Below are positions 35,511 through 43,862 of a stretch of 64,000 nucleotides of DNA, in pieces. Positions within the stretch are counted from its first letter, which is position 1. Every line of letters starts with the position of its first letter. The stretch covers positions 1 through 64,000 of the forward strand of contig UQNJ01000011.1 of assembly GCA_900542295.1 (NCBI GenBank), given 5' to 3'. The DNA is from an uncultured Eubacteriales bacterium (GTDB lineage Bacteria; Bacillota; Clostridia; Peptostreptococcales; Anaerovoracaceae). A program made the translations under genes and the position numbers. Under the pieces are notes generated by a model. The model saw only the letters and a program-made list of their open reading frames with translations. It was not told the origin of the DNA and did no database searches.

Positions 35511-36107
35511 ATGATTACACCTGCGGATATAGAATATAAAGAGTTTACTAAAGCGGTAAGAGGTTACAAAGAGGAAGAGGTAGATGCCTTTTTAGATCTT
35601 ATCATAATAGACATGGAAAAACTCATAAGAGAAAACAAAAAACTTAAAAGTGAGCTTGAAAAGACCAAGAGTCAGGTGAGTCAGCATGTAAATACGGAGA
35701 CTTCTGTGTATGAAACGCTTGAAGCAGCAAAGTCACTTATGAACGATATAGCAGCAAGCGCTGAAAGAAGAGCTGAAGTGCTTTTGAAGAATGCAGAAAT
35801 GGAAGCATCGCTGATAACAAAGGAAGCGAGAGAATCAATTATTAAGCTTACTGAAGAAGGCAGCCGTTTGAGAGGCAGAGTAGAAACTTTCAGAAATCGA
35901 TATAAGAGACTGCTTGAAGACGAACTGGAAAATTTGGATTATTCAAAAAACGATTTCTTTTCGGAATTTGAGAATGAATTTTTGACTTCATCCATGGGAA
36001 GCGTAGCTTCGGGGGAAGGCTTACAGGATGAGACAGCATCCGAATCATCAAATACGAATTCGGGGTCAAAAAGAGATCTTACAAAGACGATAGTTAATTT
36101 AAGGTAG
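35511..36107 (+). CDS. divIVA: DivIVA domain-containing protein
   Basis: 198 aa. N-terminal lipid-binding DivIVA domain (MITPADIEYKEFTKAVRGYKEEEVDAFLDLI) followed by long coiled coils to about 145 and a Ser-rich tail. It should localise to curved membrane at poles or septa and recruit division or wall proteins. GGGGAG before the ATG. It completes the ylmE-sepF-ylmG-divIVA order. Confidence 0.95.
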   Translation: MITPADIEYKEFTKAVRGYKEEEVDAFLDLIIIDMEKLIRENKKLKSELEKTKSQVSQHVNTETSVYETLEAAKSLMNDIAASAERRAEVLLKNAEMEASLITKEARESIIKLTEEGSRLRGRVETFRNRYKRLLEDELENLDYSKNDFFSEFENEFLTSSMGSVASGEGLQDETASESSNTNSGSKRDLTKTIVNLR

Positions 36108-36142
36108 CATTGAGGAGATGCCAACATTATAGTGCAATTAAA

Positions 36143-36619
36143 ATGAAAAAATTCAGGTATTTATTGGTAGTTGGGATTATAATTTTAGATCAGGTCACAA
36201 AATTTGCTGTAAGACAGAACATGTATATCGGCGAAAGTATTCCTCTGATAAAAGATGTATTTCATTTGACATATGTTCAAAATCGAGGAGGAGCTTTCAG
36301 CATATTAACGGGACAGGGGTTCATTTTGACGGTGGTTCCGCTTGCTGCTGTGAGCTTTGCATTATGGTATATGGAAAAGCATATAAATGAACATTGGAGT
36401 TTGTTTTTATCTCTCAGTCTTATAGCAAGCGGAGGAGTAGGGAATCTCATAGACAGGGTTTTCTTCGGTTTTGTGACGGACATGATAGATTTCAGATTCT
36501 TTCCGGTATTCAATATAGCGGACATTGCAGTTTGCGTAGGTGCAGGATTCTTGATTTTGTACACAATGTATTATTCTGACAATGAGGATCATAGTAAGAC
36601 CGAGCAGAGATTGGGATAA
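36143..36619 (+). CDS. lspA: lipoprotein signal peptidase (signal peptidase II)
   Basis: 158 aa, four membrane segments. Motifs ILDQVTKF, NRGGAFSI, SLIASGGVGNLIDRVFFGFVTDMIDF and FNIADIAVCVG contain the two catalytic Asp residues (in VTDMIDF and NIAD). Cuts diacylglyceryl-prolipoproteins. ATG 36143 lacks a clear ribosome site; GAGGAG at 36112-36117 instead serves a 4-codon frame (36118-36132), so coupling is possible. A TTG at 36110 would give a longer, atypical N-terminus. Confidence 0.95.
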   Translation: MKKFRYLLVVGIIILDQVTKFAVRQNMYIGESIPLIKDVFHLTYVQNRGGAFSILTGQGFILTVVPLAAVSFALWYMEKHINEHWSLFLSLSLIASGGVGNLIDRVFFGFVTDMIDFRFFPVFNIADIAVCVGAGFLILYTMYYSDNEDHSKTEQRLG

Positions 36620-36654
36620 AGAAAGTATAGTATTATATTCAGGCGGAAGCATTT

Positions 36655-37584
36655 ATGGATGATAAGTATATATTTCTGATAAACAAAGAGCAGCAAAGCA
36701 CTAGATTGGATTTAGTGCTTTCTTTGCAGTTTGAGGAAATTTCAAGAAGCTTTGTGCAAAAGCTGATAGAGACAGGTAATGTTAAAATAAACGGTGAATC
36801 GTGCCTTCTTAAAAAGTATAAGGTGAGGGAAGGTGACTGTATTGAGATAAATATTCCCAAACCGAAAGAACTTAATATCGAGGCTGAAAATATTCCGATA
36901 GATATAGTCTATGAAGATGACGATGTTCTTGTGGTCAATAAACCACGTGGTATGGTTGTGCATCCGGCGGCAGGCAATGAGACGGGAACGCTGGTAAATG
37001 CAATAATGTATCATTGTGGAGACAGACTTTCATCAATAAACGGAATTATCAGACCAGGTATTGTACATAGAATAGATAAAGACACCAGCGGACTTCTTGT
37101 TATCGCTAAAAATGACGCTGCTCATGAATCACTGTCAAAACAGCTTGCAGAGCACTCCGTTACGAGACGATATGAGGCATTGATTTTTGATAATCTCAAT
37201 GAAGATGAGGGAACTGTCAATGAACCCCTGTCGAGAGATCCGGCTAACAGACTTCGTTATGCGGTAGTTCATGATAAGAATTCAAAGAGAGCTGTGACGC
37301 ATTGGAAAGTCATAAAACGGTTCGGAAGATTTACTCTTATCGAAGCAAGGCTGGAAACAGGAAGAACTCATCAGATACGAGTACATATGTCGTATATAAA
37401 GCATCCGCTTGTGGGCGATATGTTATATGGTCCGAGAAAACAACCCTTTGATGTTTCGGGACAGCTGCTGCATGCCAAAAAATTGGGTTTTATACATCCT
37501 AAGACCGGTGAGTATATGGAATTTGAAACTCAAAGACCTGAAATATTTGATAAAGTGCTTGAAAAATTAGAAAATCATACTTGA
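36655..37584 (+). CDS. RluA family 23S rRNA pseudouridine synthase (RluD-like)
   Basis: 309 aa. N-terminal S4 domain (RSFVQKLIETGNVKINGE) and catalytic domain with RPGIVHRIDKDTSGLLVIAKN (catalytic Asp in HRIDKDTSG) and LETGRTHQIRVHMSYIKHPLVGD. Follows lspA as is usual in Firmicutes. Target uridines are probably in helix 69 by analogy with RluD, not shown. Confidence 0.95.
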   Translation: MDDKYIFLINKEQQSTRLDLVLSLQFEEISRSFVQKLIETGNVKINGESCLLKKYKVREGDCIEINIPKPKELNIEAENIPIDIVYEDDDVLVVNKPRGMVVHPAAGNETGTLVNAIMYHCGDRLSSINGIIRPGIVHRIDKDTSGLLVIAKNDAAHESLSKQLAEHSVTRRYEALIFDNLNEDEGTVNEPLSRDPANRLRYAVVHDKNSKRAVTHWKVIKRFGRFTLIEARLETGRTHQIRVHMSYIKHPLVGDMLYGPRKQPFDVSGQLLHAKKLGFIHPKTGEYMEFETQRPEIFDKVLEKLENHT

Positions 37585-37632
37585 TTTGAATATATTGTTT
37601 GAAGCATCTGTATTATTTTGTGAAAGGAAGTT

Positions 37633-38271
37633 ATGATGGAGAAAGTTGTGTTAAATCCCGGAACCTTGCTGTCACCGGTTCCTGCCGTTATGGTATCCTG
37701 CGGAAGAGATGATGAAAAAAACATTCTGACTATAGCATGGACCGGAATAGTTAATTCACAGCCGCCGATGACATACATATCTGTAAGAAAATCGAGACAC
37801 TCTCATTCCATAATAAGCAGAGAAAGGGAGTTTGTTATAAACCTTACAACCGAGAAAACTGCTTTTGCGGCTGACTGGTGCGGAGTAAAATCGGGTGCGG
37901 ATTTTGACAAATTTAAGGAAATGAAACTTACTCCCATCGAGTGCCAAGAAGTTTCATGTCCGATGATAGGTGAATCGCCCATCAATCTTGAATGTAAAGT
38001 TAAGGAAATACATGAGTTCCCCACTCATGACATGTTTATTGCGGAAATTGTAAAAATACATGTCGATAAAGAGTTAATGGAGGACAGTGGCAGGCTTGCA
38101 GCTGATAAGGCAGGTCTCGTTGCTTATGTTCACGGTGAATACTTCGGACTGAAAAAGAGCCCGATAGGCAGATTTGGATTTTCTGTCATGAAGAAAAAAA
38201 CAAAGAAGCGGATAAGTAAGGAAAATCATCAGAAATGGAGAGCTGCCAATCAAAGGAGGCGAAGAAAGTGA
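37633..38271 (+). CDS. flavin reductase family protein (FMN-binding)
   Basis: 212 aa. Flavin reductase-like split barrel: PAVMVSCGRDDEKNILTIAWTG, PPMTYISVRKSRHSHSII and EFVINLTTE are typical; a Lys/Arg-rich tail ends the protein. Clostridial members bind FMN, with unclear partners. Two ATG codons are adjacent (37633 and 37636) after AAAGGAAG; either may start. Confidence 0.92.
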   Translation: MMEKVVLNPGTLLSPVPAVMVSCGRDDEKNILTIAWTGIVNSQPPMTYISVRKSRHSHSIISREREFVINLTTEKTAFAADWCGVKSGADFDKFKEMKLTPIECQEVSCPMIGESPINLECKVKEIHEFPTHDMFIAEIVKIHVDKELMEDSGRLAADKAGLVAYVHGEYFGLKKSPIGRFGFSVMKKKTKKRISKENHQKWRAANQRRRRK

Positions 38272-38350
38272 ATTTCTCCGGGGATGAGACTGGACATCAT
38301 GGATAAAGATAGATAGGACTGATCCTTGAGCATTCATTTTAATTTTTATA

Positions 38351-38388
38351 AACCTGCCGGCCTGTTTTTAGGCAGACAGGTTTTTTGT
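38351..38388 (+). terminator. terminator after the flavin reductase gene
   Basis: AACCTG (38351-38356) pairs with CAGGTT (38377-38382), with inner GCCT/AGGC pairing, followed by TTTT. It lies between two converging genes and may work in both directions. Confidence 0.75.
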
Positions 38389-38392
38389 ACAT

Positions 38393-38500
38393 CTAAGTAC
38401 GATTTTTAATATAGTCTATACAATCCTCACATACATAACCGCATTTAAAGGTTATATTGTTGTGAATTCTCCCGCATAGTGAACAGCGATGCTGGCTCAT
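38393..38500 (-). CDS. 35-residue zinc-ribbon-like protein
   Basis: Small unlisted gene on the minus strand, read as MSQHRCSLCGRIHNN, then ITFKCGYVCEDCIDYIKNRT. Two CxxC knuckles (C6/C9 and C24/C27, with C20 in addition) predict one zinc site. A very strong AAAAAGGAGGG lies 8 bases before the ATG. Similar CxxC...YVCEDCxDYI mini-proteins are frequent in Clostridia; the function is unknown. Convergent with the flavin reductase gene. Confidence 0.8.
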   Translation of the reverse strand: MSQHRCSLCGRIHNNITFKCGYVCEDCIDYIKNRT

Positions 38501-38664
38501 GGTCTATACCCTCCTTTTTAGTATAACTAACAAGCAAGTACCTGAGATGTAGCTTAATGATAACCTAAATCTGAAGTAAATCAAAGGGCAAATTACATAA
38601 AATGTAAAAAAAGACATTTTAATGTAAGCTTTTGGCAATGTATTGTATTTTGTATTTTATAAAT

Positions 38665-38714
38665 AAAACCGCCGTATGATGCATACTGCTGGAATGCGAA
38701 ATACGAGCGGTTTT
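38665..38714 (-). terminator. terminator of rqcH
   Basis: On the plus strand AAAACCGC-CGTAT (38665-38677) pairs with ATACG-A-GCGGTTTT (38701-38714). Read on the minus strand the stem is followed by a T-rich stretch, just after the rqcH stop. Confidence 0.75.
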
Positions 38715-38728
38715 AAGCTTGTGATTTA

Positions 38729-40453
38729 TTACGGCAGTTTGGGATTTACCCATACTGTACGGTTATTTGTGAATATTACCATGCCCGGCTTGGCTCCGGC
38801 AGGCTTTTTCACATATTTGACCGGAACATAGTCAACCGGTACATTTTCCGATTTTCTGCCTTTACTGTGATATGCGGCTATTGAAGCTGCGGCATATATA
38901 ACTTCATCCGGCAGCTCCTCAAAAGGAGGGAGTGTATTTGTACCCGAATTTTGAGAGGCTCTCAAAATTACATGGGATCCGGGAATGTCTTTTGTATGAA
39001 ACCATATGTCACGGGAAGACGCCGTTTTAAATGTCAGAAAATCGTTCTCTTTGTTATTTTTACCGACGAGAATTTCAAAAGCGTCGCCTATTGAGTACTT
39101 GTAAGGATCTGATTTTATCTTTTTTTCCTTGAAACCGCCCGGTATTTTTCTTTTTCTGATATATCCCGTTTCCTCCAGCTCACGGCGAAGTGCGTCGATT
39201 TCCGAGATGTCACGGGCATTTTCAAGATATGAAATAACGGATTCGAGGTAATTTATATCATTATCATTTGCACTTAGCTGAAGTTGCTTTTCTTTAACTG
39301 CTGTCTTTGCCTTTCCGTATTTTTTAAAATACCGCTGTGCATTCTTTGCAGGACTGACAGTGGGATTAAGCGGTATATCTATGGCAGTTCCGTCATAATA
39401 ATTTGTTACGGTCGCAGATTTTGCGCCGGGTTTGATTTTGTGTATATTTGCGGTAAGAAGTTCACCGTATAGTCTCAGGTTTTCTGAATTTTCCGCTTTC
39501 AGCAGGTCTTCTTTGAGACGCTGCTCCTTGAGGCGAAGCTTATCTAATTGAGCGGAGACGGTTCTCAGGAGATCCGAAGATTTTTGCTTTATTCGGTTTG
39601 TACTTTGTTTATTGTTATAATAATATTCCATACACTCACTTAGGGAGTCGAATGGAATTGCTGTACATACATCTTCGTATTCCGACAGAGTAGTCACATG
39701 AAACTCTCTTGGAATACCTTTATCGTCGGTATATACAACAGGAGACGCTTCGCTTAGATATATTTTTTTGCATGTATTTTTTAAAAACTCAACAGAGTTG
39801 TTTGATAATGCCATTTCCTCGGCAAATGAAGGCGAAATACCTCCGATGGTTTTTTGAATTACAGATGCGTCTGGAGAAAGGCCGTTGGCTGATATATAAT
39901 TCTGCTCTGCTGAAATATCTCCGAGGAGTTCTTTAAAAGGTATTTTATCCTGTTTTGGCGGATATTGATAGATTATGCCCGGAAGAAGCTGCCTGACACG
40001 ATTTACATCTATAGAAACATGTTTGATGGAATCTATGATTTTGCCGGAAGCGATGTCGAGCAGTATTATGTTGCTGTGCTTACCCATGATTTCAAATATG
40101 AGTTTTTTTGAAACGGTAAAACCCAGTTCGTTGAGGGTCTCAAGACTTATTTCAATTATACGTTCGCTTCCCGTCTGTGTAATATCGGTAATTCTTGCGC
40201 CTTGTATATGTTTCCTCAGCAGCATGCAGAAAGGAAGCGGCGCCGGGGGATTCTGAAGCTGAGACCTGATGAAATGTATCCGTGCAGCACCGGGATTAAC
40301 AGATGCATATAGCTTCAGATTTCCTTGCTTTGTGTGTATATGAAATACCAGCTCCTCTGATTCAGGCTGATATATCTTGTCTATTTTTCCCATTATCAGC
40401 TTTGGCCGCATTTCACATACGGCTGCCATTGTAACTATTCCGTCAAAAGCCAA
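38729..40453 (-). CDS. rqcH: NFACT family ribosome quality control protein RqcH
   Basis: 574 aa. Rqc2/NEMF homologue that adds C-terminal Ala tails to nascent chains on split 50S subunits; older name FbpA. NFACT-N domain with MAFDGIVTMAAVCEM, RSQLQNPPAPLPFCMLLRKHI and GKHSNIILLD; central helical hairpin (about 285-430); NFACT-R domain with DIWFHTKDIPGSHVILR and SIAAYHSKGRKSENVPVDYVPVKYVKKPAGAKPG. TTG start with AAAGGA nine bases upstream. Confidence 0.95.
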   Translation of the reverse strand: MAFDGIVTMAAVCEMRPKLIMGKIDKIYQPESEELVFHIHTKQGNLKLYASVNPGAARIHFIRSQLQNPPAPLPFCMLLRKHIQGARITDITQTGSERIIEISLETLNELGFTVSKKLIFEIMGKHSNIILLDIASGKIIDSIKHVSIDVNRVRQLLPGIIYQYPPKQDKIPFKELLGDISAEQNYISANGLSPDASVIQKTIGGISPSFAEEMALSNNSVEFLKNTCKKIYLSEASPVVYTDDKGIPREFHVTTLSEYEDVCTAIPFDSLSECMEYYYNNKQSTNRIKQKSSDLLRTVSAQLDKLRLKEQRLKEDLLKAENSENLRLYGELLTANIHKIKPGAKSATVTNYYDGTAIDIPLNPTVSPAKNAQRYFKKYGKAKTAVKEKQLQLSANDNDINYLESVISYLENARDISEIDALRRELEETGYIRKRKIPGGFKEKKIKSDPYKYSIGDAFEILVGKNNKENDFLTFKTASSRDIWFHTKDIPGSHVILRASQNSGTNTLPPFEELPDEVIYAAASIAAYHSKGRKSENVPVDYVPVKYVKKPAGAKPGMVIFTNNRTVWVNPKLP

Positions 40454-40570
40454 TTTTAATTTCCTTTCATATTTAAAAACTATATTACAGTATAGAGGAA
40501 AAAGTAAAAAATTTCAATGCTATTTGTCAAAGGGGCGAGTGAGGCTGTGACAAATATGACTGTATACATC

Positions 40571-40599
40571 TTGCCAAATGGAGATGTTTAATGTAAAAT
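40571..40599 (+). promoter_or_regulatory. promoter of the YicC-family gene
   Basis: TTGCCA (40571-40576), 17-base spacer, TAAAAT (40594-40599). Transcription would start near 40606, after the earliest in-frame ATG at 40578, which supports the later start at 40641. Confidence 0.65.
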
Positions 40600-40640
40600 A
40601 TTTTTATTATCATAGATTTTGGAAAAGAGGGAAACATCAG

Positions 40641-41525
40641 ATGATAAAGAGCATGACAGGTTTTGGCAGAGGAGAATACTCTGACGGAAAACGAAATATA
40701 ACGGTAGAAATAAAATCGGTAAATCACCGCTATTCAGATGTTTCGGTCAAGATGCCACGTCGGTACAGCTTTGCAGAAGACAAGATAAAATCCATGGTTA
40801 AAAGCAAACTGCGCAGGGGTAAGATTGATGTGTCTGTAATGGTTGAAAATATTACGGAAAATGATATAAATATTAAATTAAACGAGCCTATTGCTCGTCA
40901 ATATTGCGAAAACCTCAAGCTTCTACAGAATAATTTCAGCTTGAAGGGAGACATTTCTCTTGAACTTCTTGCGACAATGCCTGATGTAATGAAAGCAATA
41001 CCGGATGTGGAAGATGAAGGCGAGATAACTGCTGCTATATTGATTCCTGTTGAGCAGGCGGCATTAAATCTTGAAAATATGCGAAGTATTGAAGGTGAAA
41101 AGCTTGCAGAGGATCTTCTTTTAAAGGGAGAAATCATAAAATCCCTGCTGGATAAAATAGCAGAAAGAGCACCGCTTGTAGTGACCGATTATATGGAAAG
41201 GCTTAAAAACAGAATAGCCGAGCTGTTACAAGGAAATGCGGCACTGCCGGAAGAGAGAATTTTAACAGAAGCGGCAATCTTTGCCGATAAATGTTCTATA
41301 GATGAAGAAATTACAAGATTAAACAGTCATCTTATTCAGCTGAAAAAAATAGTTCAAAGCAGTAATGAGGCAGAAGGAAAGAAACTTGATTTTCTTGTTC
41401 AGGAGATGAACAGAGAAGCAAATACCATCGGTTCAAAAGCAAACGATATAACAATAACAAATTACATGCTTGATATAAAAAGTGAGATAGAGAAGATAAG
41501 AGAACAGGTTCAGAATATAGAATAA
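40641..41525 (+). CDS. YicC/YloC family endoribonuclease
   Basis: 294 aa from ATG 40641. The N-terminus MIKSMTGFGRGEY and SVNHRYSDVSVKMPRRYSFAE are family hallmarks, and the C-terminal half has DEEITRLNSHLIQLKKIV and LDFLVQEMNREANTIGSKAND. Members are ring-shaped RNases that act on small RNAs. The promoter position excludes the upstream ATG. Upstream of gmk as in many bacteria; remA, often found in between, is absent. Confidence 0.94.
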   Translation: MIKSMTGFGRGEYSDGKRNITVEIKSVNHRYSDVSVKMPRRYSFAEDKIKSMVKSKLRRGKIDVSVMVENITENDINIKLNEPIARQYCENLKLLQNNFSLKGDISLELLATMPDVMKAIPDVEDEGEITAAILIPVEQAALNLENMRSIEGEKLAEDLLLKGEIIKSLLDKIAERAPLVVTDYMERLKNRIAELLQGNAALPEERILTEAAIFADKCSIDEEITRLNSHLIQLKKIVQSSNEAEGKKLDFLVQEMNREANTIGSKANDITITNYMLDIKSEIEKIREQVQNIE

Positions 41526-41528
41526 CTC

Positions 41529-41557
41529 TTGAAAATATTGCAGGAATATGCTAAAAT
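41529..41557 (+). promoter_or_regulatory. promoter of gmk-rpoZ
   Basis: TTGAAA (41529-41534), 17-base spacer ending TGC, TAAAAT (41552-41557): a -35/-10 pair with an extended -10. Confidence 0.65.
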
Positions 41558-41600
41558 ATTATTTCATAATAAGTGCATTTAATAACAATAGGAGTTCAAG

Positions 41601-42227
41601 ATGAATTTCAACAAGAAAAATCCGGGAAAACTTTTCGTATTTTCAGGACCTTCCGGTGCAGGCAAGGGAACTATCTGTAAAAGTCTTCTGGAGCAGATGA
41701 GTGAATTGGCAATTTCTGTTTCGATGACGACCCGTAAACCGAGGGTAGGAGAAACAGAAGGGATAAATTATTTTTTTACTGATAAAAATAAATTTGAGGA
41801 GAATATAGCCTGCAATAATTTTTTAGAATATGCTGAAGTTTACGGCAATTATTACGGTACACCAAAAGGACCTGTACTCAAAAAGCTGTCAGAAGGTATA
41901 GATGTAATACTTGAAATAGATATGCAGGGAGCACTCAAGATAAAAGAGAATTATCCTGAAGGAGTCTTTATATTTATACTTCCTCCGTCAATGGCTGAGC
42001 TTAGAAAAAGGCTTACAGGCAGGGGAACGGAAACGGAAGAAGCTATAGAGATGAGACTTGGAGAAACACTTAAAGAACTTTCCTATATAGATAAATATGA
42101 TTACTGTGTAGTGAACGGTGTTCTGGAGGAGGCTGTGGCAAGAGTTAAGGCTATAGTAGTTGCAGAACACTCAAAGGTTGCTTTTACCGCAGAAGAACTG
42201 ATTGAAAGTTATAAGGAGGAAGTATAA
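41601..42227 (+). CDS. gmk: guanylate kinase
   Basis: 208 aa. P-loop FSGPSGAGKGTI, the GMP-binding SMTTRKPRVGETEGINYFF, EYAEVYGNYYGTPK and ILEIDMQGALKIK. Phosphorylates GMP to GDP. AGGAG upstream. The stop overlaps the rpoZ ATG by one base (TAATG). Confidence 0.97.
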   Translation: MNFNKKNPGKLFVFSGPSGAGKGTICKSLLEQMSELAISVSMTTRKPRVGETEGINYFFTDKNKFEENIACNNFLEYAEVYGNYYGTPKGPVLKKLSEGIDVILEIDMQGALKIKENYPEGVFIFILPPSMAELRKRLTGRGTETEEAIEMRLGETLKELSYIDKYDYCVVNGVLEEAVARVKAIVVAEHSKVAFTAEELIESYKEEV

Positions 42228-42430
42228 TGTTATATCCATCTATCAATGAGATAAGAAAGAAAGCCGACAGCAGGTACACTATTGTGATTCTGGCTGCAAA
42301 GCGTGCGAGAGATATTATCGACGGAAAACCTATTCTTACCGATGTAGAAACAGATAAGCCTGTATCCATAGCAGCTAACGAAATTGCAGAGGATCTCATC
42401 ACCTACAGCAGAGAAGAAGCTGTCTTATAA
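42227..42430 (+). CDS. rpoZ: RNA polymerase omega subunit
   Basis: 67 aa. MLYPSINEIRKKADSRYTIVILAAKRARDII contains the conserved omega helix (AAKRARDI); EIAEDLITY near the C-terminus. Assists RNA polymerase assembly. Translationally coupled to gmk and followed by a terminator. Confidence 0.95.
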   Translation: MLYPSINEIRKKADSRYTIVILAAKRARDIIDGKPILTDVETDKPVSIAANEIAEDLITYSREEAVL

Positions 42431-42453
42431 GTTTAAAGAATATGAGTTTTGAG

Positions 42454-42481
42454 GAGCGAAGCGTTGTGCTTCGCTCTTTTT
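42454..42481 (+). terminator. terminator after rpoZ
   Basis: GAGCGAAGC (42454-42462) pairs with GCTTCGCTC (42468-42476), loop GTTGT, then TTTTT. Confidence 0.92.
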
Positions 42482-42645
42482 CGATTTTATGTCCGAAAAG
42501 TCACATGTGTATTTCAGCCTACTACTTTTTCATTAAATGCGTGCCTTATTGTGTATAAAAGGAAATTTTAAAACCCTGTGATTCATATCTTTAAAGCATG
42601 TGTTTTCAACAGTTTAAAAAGAGTTCTTACCGGAGAGCAGATTTT

Positions 42646-42682
42646 AAATTTTGTCAAAAATTATCGTAATTTGACAAAATTT
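42646..42682. promoter_or_regulatory. perfect 13-bp inverted repeat upstream of the LytTR gene
   Basis: AAATTTTGTCAAA (42646-42658) and its exact complement TTTGACAAAATTT (42670-42682) flank an 11-base spacer. Placed about 57 bp upstream of the -10 box and 125 bp before the LytTR gene. Not followed by a T-run, so an operator rather than a terminator. The rest of the 360 bp gap shows only the promoter. Confidence 0.65.
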
Positions 42683-42717
42683 GCAAAAAAATAGTGAAAT
42701 GTGAAATGTGATGTCAA

Positions 42718-42726
42718 TGCTATAAT
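42718..42726 (+). promoter_or_regulatory. extended -10 promoter of the LytTR gene
   Basis: TGC-TATAAT (42718-42726) is an extended -10 without a recognisable -35. The -35 place is taken by a direct repeat of GTGAAAT (two full copies and a partial one, about 42694-42712), which could be an activator site, as LytTR proteins bind direct repeats. Confidence 0.6.
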
Positions 42727-42789
42727 ATCGGTAAAATATGTAAGCTATTTCAAAGGGATGCCGCAAAAGGCGAAAGACAGGAGGCTGCT

Positions 42790-43119
42790 ATGGGCGAATA
42801 TATACCTGTTATCACCAAAGAATGTAGCAGAAAGGTCAGAGTAGATGACATAGTTTATCTGGAACAGAGGCAGAGAAAGGTAGGAATTGTAACAAGGGAA
42901 GCTACTTACGAATGTTACGAAAAAATCTCCAATATTGAGAAACAACTGGATGAGAGATTTTATCATACATTGAAGAAGTTAGTAGTTAATTTGGAGCAGA
43001 TATCTGCTATGAGAGATCAGAATGTAGTGTTTCAAAATGGGACTGTATTGATGCTTGGAAGGGAGAGTTATATAAGAACTAAACAAGTATATACTGCATA
43101 CCTTAGAAAGCTGATATAG
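42790..43119 (+). CDS. stand-alone LytTR-domain DNA-binding regulator
   Basis: 109 aa consisting almost only of a LytTR DNA-binding domain: ITKECSRKVRVDDIVYLEQRQRK, FYHTLKKLVVNLEQISAM and MLGRESYIRTKQVYTAYL. No receiver domain, so activity must be set by its amount or a partner. AGGAGG precedes the ATG. It lies directly upstream of the surface-adhesin operon and is the obvious candidate for controlling it. LytTR regulators often control surface or virulence proteins. Confidence 0.85.
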   Translation: MGEYIPVITKECSRKVRVDDIVYLEQRQRKVGIVTREATYECYEKISNIEKQLDERFYHTLKKLVVNLEQISAMRDQNVVFQNGTVLMLGRESYIRTKQVYTAYLRKLI

Positions 43120-43146
43120 CAAATGTAAAAAAATGAAAGTAAAATA

Positions 43147-43175
43147 TTGACAAAAGAAATGTTTAAGCATATAAT
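43147..43175 (+). promoter_or_regulatory. consensus promoter of the surface-adhesin operon
   Basis: Perfect TTGACA (43147-43152), 17-base spacer, perfect TATAAT (43170-43175). This is the strongest sigma-A promoter seen in the window, with transcription expected from about 43182. Confidence 0.85.
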
Positions 43176-43217
43176 TATGATATCATCACAATAATGAGCT
43201 TACATTCATGCGAATTT

Positions 43218-43247
43218 AAAGAGCGTCTGATCCGGGGCGCTCTTTTT
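43218..43247 (+). terminator. terminator or attenuator just after the operon promoter
   Basis: AAAGAGCG (43218-43225) pairs with CGCTCTTT (43238-43245), loop 12, ending in a T-run. It starts about 36 bases after the expected transcription start and 46 bases before the first gene, so it must be conditional or it ends a short RNA of about 65 nt. Confidence 0.7.
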
Positions 43248-43292
43248 GATATGAAGAAGCTCATTTTTATTTATAAGAAAGGGGGAATCAGT

Positions 43293-43862
43293 TTGGAAGT
43301 GTTAAAGAAAGCAGCAGCGGCTATTGTACTTTTGATTGTTATATTAAGTACAGTTTTCCCATCTTTTGCTTTCGCAGAAATTGACAGTGATGTGGTTGAT
43401 ATCGATTTGAATGGAAATAAGGTTATAGAAAACCGGCTGAAAAGAGGTTCTGTTAAAGGATTTAAAAGCGATGAACAGGGAAAAGGACTGCAAGGCGCTG
43501 TGTTCGGTTTGTTTAGAGAGGAGGAAACGGATTTTAAAAAAGATAATGCACTGATGACTGATATGTCGGATGAAAACGGTTTTTTTGAATTTTTAGATGT
43601 ACCATTTGGCAGATACAAGATATATGAAGTATCGTCTCCTAAAGGATACCGGGCAGATGGAAAGATTTATGAGGCAGTTATTGATGATAATTGTGATGTA
43701 GTGGATATATTTTCATGCAATCACCCGGTCACTATCGCAAAGACCGGGGATAAAGCCTTGCCGGAGTCATGGAGCGCAGCGGGAATATCAGCACTGATTG
43801 CAGGCGCAACGGCATATATCGGGTATCGCAGGAATAAAGCAGAAAGGAGGACACAGAGATGA
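43293..43862 (+). CDS. small SpaA/Cna_B-like surface protein with KTGD sorting-like signal
   Basis: 189 aa from TTG 43293, chosen because GGGGGAA lies 6 bases upstream; the frame opens at 43194 but that start is upstream of the terminator hairpin. Signal peptide about 1-27; one prealbumin/Cna_B-like domain (50-125: LQGAVFGLFREEE, DENGFFEFLDVPFGRYKIYEV, SPKGYRADG); then TIAKTGDKALPESW, a hydrophobic stretch (156-172) and a basic tail YRRNKAERRTQR. IAKTG resembles an LPXTG motif with two substitutions. A minor pilin or adhesin partner of the next gene, which overlaps by 4 bp. Confidence 0.8.
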   Translation: MEVLKKAAAAIVLLIVILSTVFPSFAFAEIDSDVVDIDLNGNKVIENRLKRGSVKGFKSDEQGKGLQGAVFGLFREEETDFKKDNALMTDMSDENGFFEFLDVPFGRYKIYEVSSPKGYRADGKIYEAVIDDNCDVVDIFSCNHPVTIAKTGDKALPESWSAAGISALIAGATAYIGYRRNKAERRTQR

